Assembly: GCA_014378195.1 (NCBI GenBank)
Contig: JACMOC010000007.1
Span: 1 to 64,000 of the forward strand
Reading direction: 5' to 3'
DNA: 64,000 bases
DNA from: Oligoflexus sp.
Lineage (GTDB): Bacteria > Bdellovibrionota_B > Oligoflexia > Oligoflexales > Oligoflexaceae
The notes beneath the pieces are model-generated. The model was not told the DNA's origin, did no database searches, and was given only the letters and a program-made list of their open reading frames with translations. Below are positions 61,328 to 64,000 of the stretch, one piece after another. Numbering within the stretch: position 1 is the first letter of the stretch; each line of letters begins with the position of its first letter. The translations under genes and the position numbers were made by a program.

Positions 61328-63284
61328 TTAGCCACACCCTTGTTTTTTCTCTTTCAGCAATCTCTGTAGGTAGAGATCACCTGCCATCAATTCGTTTGCA
61401 TTAACATAATGATCTTCGAGATTGGGTCCATCAAGGACGAGGTTCCACACTATTGGAGGATTAGTGAGGTCTGGGGCTTTTTTGTCCACAGATATTACCG
61501 TCGCCGTCTTCTGGCCATCCATGAGTATGTCGCCCTTTTCCAGGTCTTCAGCGGTCTTGAGGCCTTGTTTCGTGAGGAGTGGATGTTCAACTGTGACAAG
61601 CACTCTTTTCTCAGCGGTTTTGATTTCTATCATAGGAATAAGTTCGGGGCCGGCCGTGACTTCGGTCACGTGATAGGCTCTCAGAGTTTTCGGATTCCAG
61701 ACAAGGTCGCCACCTTTGATTTCGGAAATCGGCATGAGCTGCCCGCTCGCCAGTTGTATCGTGGTGTCGTCTGCAAAACATCCGCATGCCATACGGTTGA
61801 AAACCGGTTTACGTTCGCAGCCGGGATAGCTGCACGCAACACGACTTTCGAAGCTCATCGCGTTATCCCATTCGGCCTGATAATCGAGCTTGCCATCACC
61901 CGCTGGATGCGAGCCTGGTTGGAACTGAACCTCCGCGACTGATGGCTGGGTATTGTAGTAATTTGCTATAGTTTTGGCGACATCATCGTAACCGTGGCAG
62001 ATTTTTCTACGATAACCATTGGCTCTCAACACAGGTGTTGCAGCATCCAAAAGATCGCCTTGAACAGGCGTGATTGCGCCGGATGCAAGACCGTTCAGGT
62101 ATTGATAGAAATCACTATGAAGCGCGGGTGAAGATGAAATCTGAGTATCATAGCTTGTACAGGCATTTGGACACCAATCTTGACCAGAATTGTTGCCGGG
62201 ATCAAGCGGATTCGTGAGGGTTGGGCGTGTTGGTTGCCACGATGTCTTTTTCAACCGTGTACGCAGTTGTTTGATTATTTGCCGGATCCAAGAGGTAAGC
62301 CTTAACGTGAACGCTCTGGGGAGCGCCTGGTACTTGATAGGCTAGCCCCGTTCCGTTATCAATGACGGCTCCGTCCCATGCTGAGAAATCAAATCCGCAC
62401 GTTCCATTCGCTGTTACATTTTGCTCTTTAAACGTGAGGTTTGGTACTACAGTCGCTTGCCCCACGTGAATTGGTCCGTAGACACCGATTGTTTGCCAAT
62501 CCGTATTAATGTTGACAGCAGCGTGGGTCACATTTCCATTATCATCAATTCCAAATTTATGCGGATCGGAATTGACCTCAATCACACCATAATAAACAAT
62601 GCCTTTACCTTCAAGTTTGACATAATAATCGCCCGCCGCAAGCGGAGTTCCGCCATCGCCGAAATTCGTAGTGAAGTTTGTTTGAGACGAATCGCTGATC
62701 GTAAAGCGTATGCCGCCTGGCTCCGGCGATGGGATATCTATTACCGCATAAGAATCTCTTCCATTGGCTGTAGTTTTGACGTTAAGCCAGCGCATCGAGT
62801 GACTGTGGTTCAGATCAGGCTGAATACTTTGAGTGACAACGACCAACGAACTGCTGGGGTCCTTGGGTCGAGTCTGATTGGTGAATTGCGCTGTAGCCTC
62901 TTCCATCGTCAGAGTCTGTTTTGAATAAGAGTGAATAGGAACCGCATCGGAGTGAATTTGAGTGACAACTTCGCTTTGTCGATCCGGATTGGTCTGCAGG
63001 AATCAGGTGGGATCAAAATAGTTCCGAGGGTATATGAGTGGTTGGTTTTTAAGTAACGAAGCGTCTTTTCCAGGCATGATCAGAGATCGATAGATGGCAA
63101 AAGCACTCATCACCTGGCTATCTGTATCGACAACGGCTTTGTCGATCTTGGCTTTATCGATTGCCATCTTTACCCGTTGGGACGTATTGGTTGTGTAGAG
63201 TGAAGCGACACTCAAAGCCATGATGGAAGGCATGACAACCAGGGTTGTCGAACCTGCTTCATTTGGTTTTTTTGTGACCTTCAT
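61328..63284 (-). pseudogene. Hint-domain surface protein gene broken by a stop codon and a frameshift
   Basis: Reading on the minus strand, codons from 63284 start with a hydrophobic N-terminus (GSTTLVVMPSIMALSVASLY, pilin- or PilX-like), run 93 codons, meet TGA at 63003-63005, and stay open in the same frame to 62202. At about 62202-62254 the coding signal moves to another frame and continues to 61328. That last part has a Hint (hedgehog/intein) domain: GCFADDTTIQLASG with the splice-type Cys, EHPLLTKQGL, and a C-terminal YVNANELMAGD. The intact product would be about 650 residues. The start has AAGGAAGGA upstream. Sequence error or real decay are both possible. Confidence 0.72.
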
Positions 63285-63657
63285 GGGACATCCTTCCTTG
63301 TAAGAGACGTTCCAGCCTGTGTGAATGAAACATTCGGTCCATCACAGAGGTCATCGGCGATGGGTCTCGGTTCTTGACTAAAATCTGCATTCAAGCTAAA
63401 AAATCGCAAATTCAGCAAAGTTAATTGGTGCTTGAGACCTAAATTAAACAACTTAATCGGTTGAATCATGAACTTTCTGCCACGATATCCACGCCCGCAA
63501 AGTCGAAATTCCAAAAGTTGAATGTTGAAAACTGCCGCGAGGTAAGAATCGCTAGGTGTAACGGGTGTGGCTCTTGTAGGTAATTTGACTTGGAGGCAAA
63601 AGTTCCTTAAAATTAAAAAAATCAAACGTAAATACACGTCTCCCGTAAGGAAAATCT
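63285..63657. other. divergent intergenic region
   Basis: About 370 AT-rich bases between the broken Hint gene and the last gene. It should contain both promoters. I see no hairpin with a T run and no convincing open frame; frames on the minus strand here lack signals. Confidence 0.4.
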
Positions 63658-64000
63658 ATGTTTTTCCGTGACATTCCGAAATTACCGCTCATCTTAAGCG
63701 CAGCTTTTTTACCACTATCCTGCAAACATGTTTCTTCCACTGGAGCGACATCAAGAGCCAGCAGCATGGAAGTGACGTCTGGCGACTGTAATATTTCTAA
63801 CAACACTGCGACATTTCAAAATGGAGCGGTGAAGGTCGTGGCAAATCTAGCCGACGGACGTGCATCGTTTTTTTACGCGGACGTGATCCGTGTGAAGAAT
63901 TTTGCAAGTGCTGTGCAGCTGGACAAACGTGTATTCAGCACAGACTATTCCAATCACAGCTGCTCGGCCGATGGTGATACATTCACTATCCGGCACACAG
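63658..64000 (+). CDS. GH27-like lipoprotein, N-terminal part (cut by the window end)
   Basis: The frame is open from ATG 63658 to the end of the window, 114 codons. The signal peptide ends in lipobox LPLSC. The mature N-terminus (CKHVSS, then KVVANLADGRASFFY, ASAVQLDKRVFSTDYS, SCSADGD) lines up with the same region of the glycosidase at 38246 (CKHVGS, KVSYDLSTGKADFAY, AGVQLDKYVTSQQYA, SCTMMGS). It is therefore probably a paralogous clan GH-D glycosidase. AAGGA lies about 8 bases before the ATG. Confidence 0.75.
   Translation, partial: MFFRDIPKLPLILSAAFLPLSCKHVSSTGATSRASSMEVTSGDCNISNNTATFQNGAVKVVANLADGRASFFYADVIRVKNFASAVQLDKRVFSTDYSNHSCSADGDTFTIRHT

Noticed and set aside
63003..63005. TGA read as an amino acid (Trp or Sec) in the Hint gene
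   Set aside because: Other genes here end in TGA (for example the hydrolase-synthetase fusion at 34479-34481), there is no visible selenocysteine hairpin, and a frameshift in the same gene points to decay or sequence error.

Overview
The window is about 64 kb of gene-dense chromosomal DNA from a free-living Gram-negative bacterium with a standard genetic code. The evidence for this is many lipoproteins with classic lipoboxes, a LolDE-like ABC pair, a PpiD-like periplasmic chaperone, and a complete mreB-mreC-mreD-PBP2-rodA cell-shape operon. The protein types (GH87 and GH27-like secreted lipoproteins, FIST and hybrid sensor kinases, DUF1552, an acyl-ACP-reductase-like enzyme, a WD40 lipoprotein) would fit Bdellovibrionota/Oligoflexia or a relative of the old Deltaproteobacteria. 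That placement is inference only. I saw no rRNA, tRNA, CRISPR array, transposase or integrase.

Layout. 0-7 kb: a degenerate kinase/receiver protein (possibly cut by the window edge), a thioredoxin-like protein, a secreted protein, a subtilisin lipoprotein, a rhodanese, and a membrane CheA-like kinase. 7-12 kb: alaS-xthA operon and a metal-chelate type binding protein. 12-20 kb: a secreted/lipoprotein accessory block (DUF1552 fragment, PA14 lipoprotein, 1039-aa WD40 lipoprotein, GH87-type alpha-1,3-glucanase lipoprotein, three small envelope proteins). 20-31 kb: housekeeping and signalling (CorC/HlyC-type protein, M17 aminopeptidase, ferredoxin, nth, maf, KamA-type radical SAM, FIST plus hybrid histidine kinase, metzincin-like lipoprotein).

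31-47.5 kb is the most interesting part. A forward operon encodes a formyltransferase-fold enzyme, a serine hydrolase fused to an OleC-like adenylating enzyme, a UbiA prenyltransferase and a PEP-synthase/rifampicin-phosphotransferase-like enzyme. Facing it, a six-gene reverse operon encodes a diacylglycerol-kinase-family lipid kinase, an extended SDR, a long protein whose C-terminal half resembles cyanobacterial acyl-ACP reductase, a DUF3419 (BtaA-type) aminocarboxypropyl transferase, and an ABC ATPase/permease pair of the LolD/LolE type. A GH27-like lipoprotein lies between them. The stop/start overlaps suggest that each operon works as a unit. Together they look like an uncharacterised lipid biosynthesis and export locus.

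48-64 kb: lipoprotein, acyl-CoA dehydrogenase, nadK, PpiD-like foldase, a possible small RNA ending in a terminator before mreB, then mreBCD-mrdA-rodA-purC-SDR in one direction. The window ends with a Hint-domain gene broken by a nonsense codon and a frameshift, and with the first 114 codons of a second GH27-like lipoprotein that is paralogous to the one at 38 kb.
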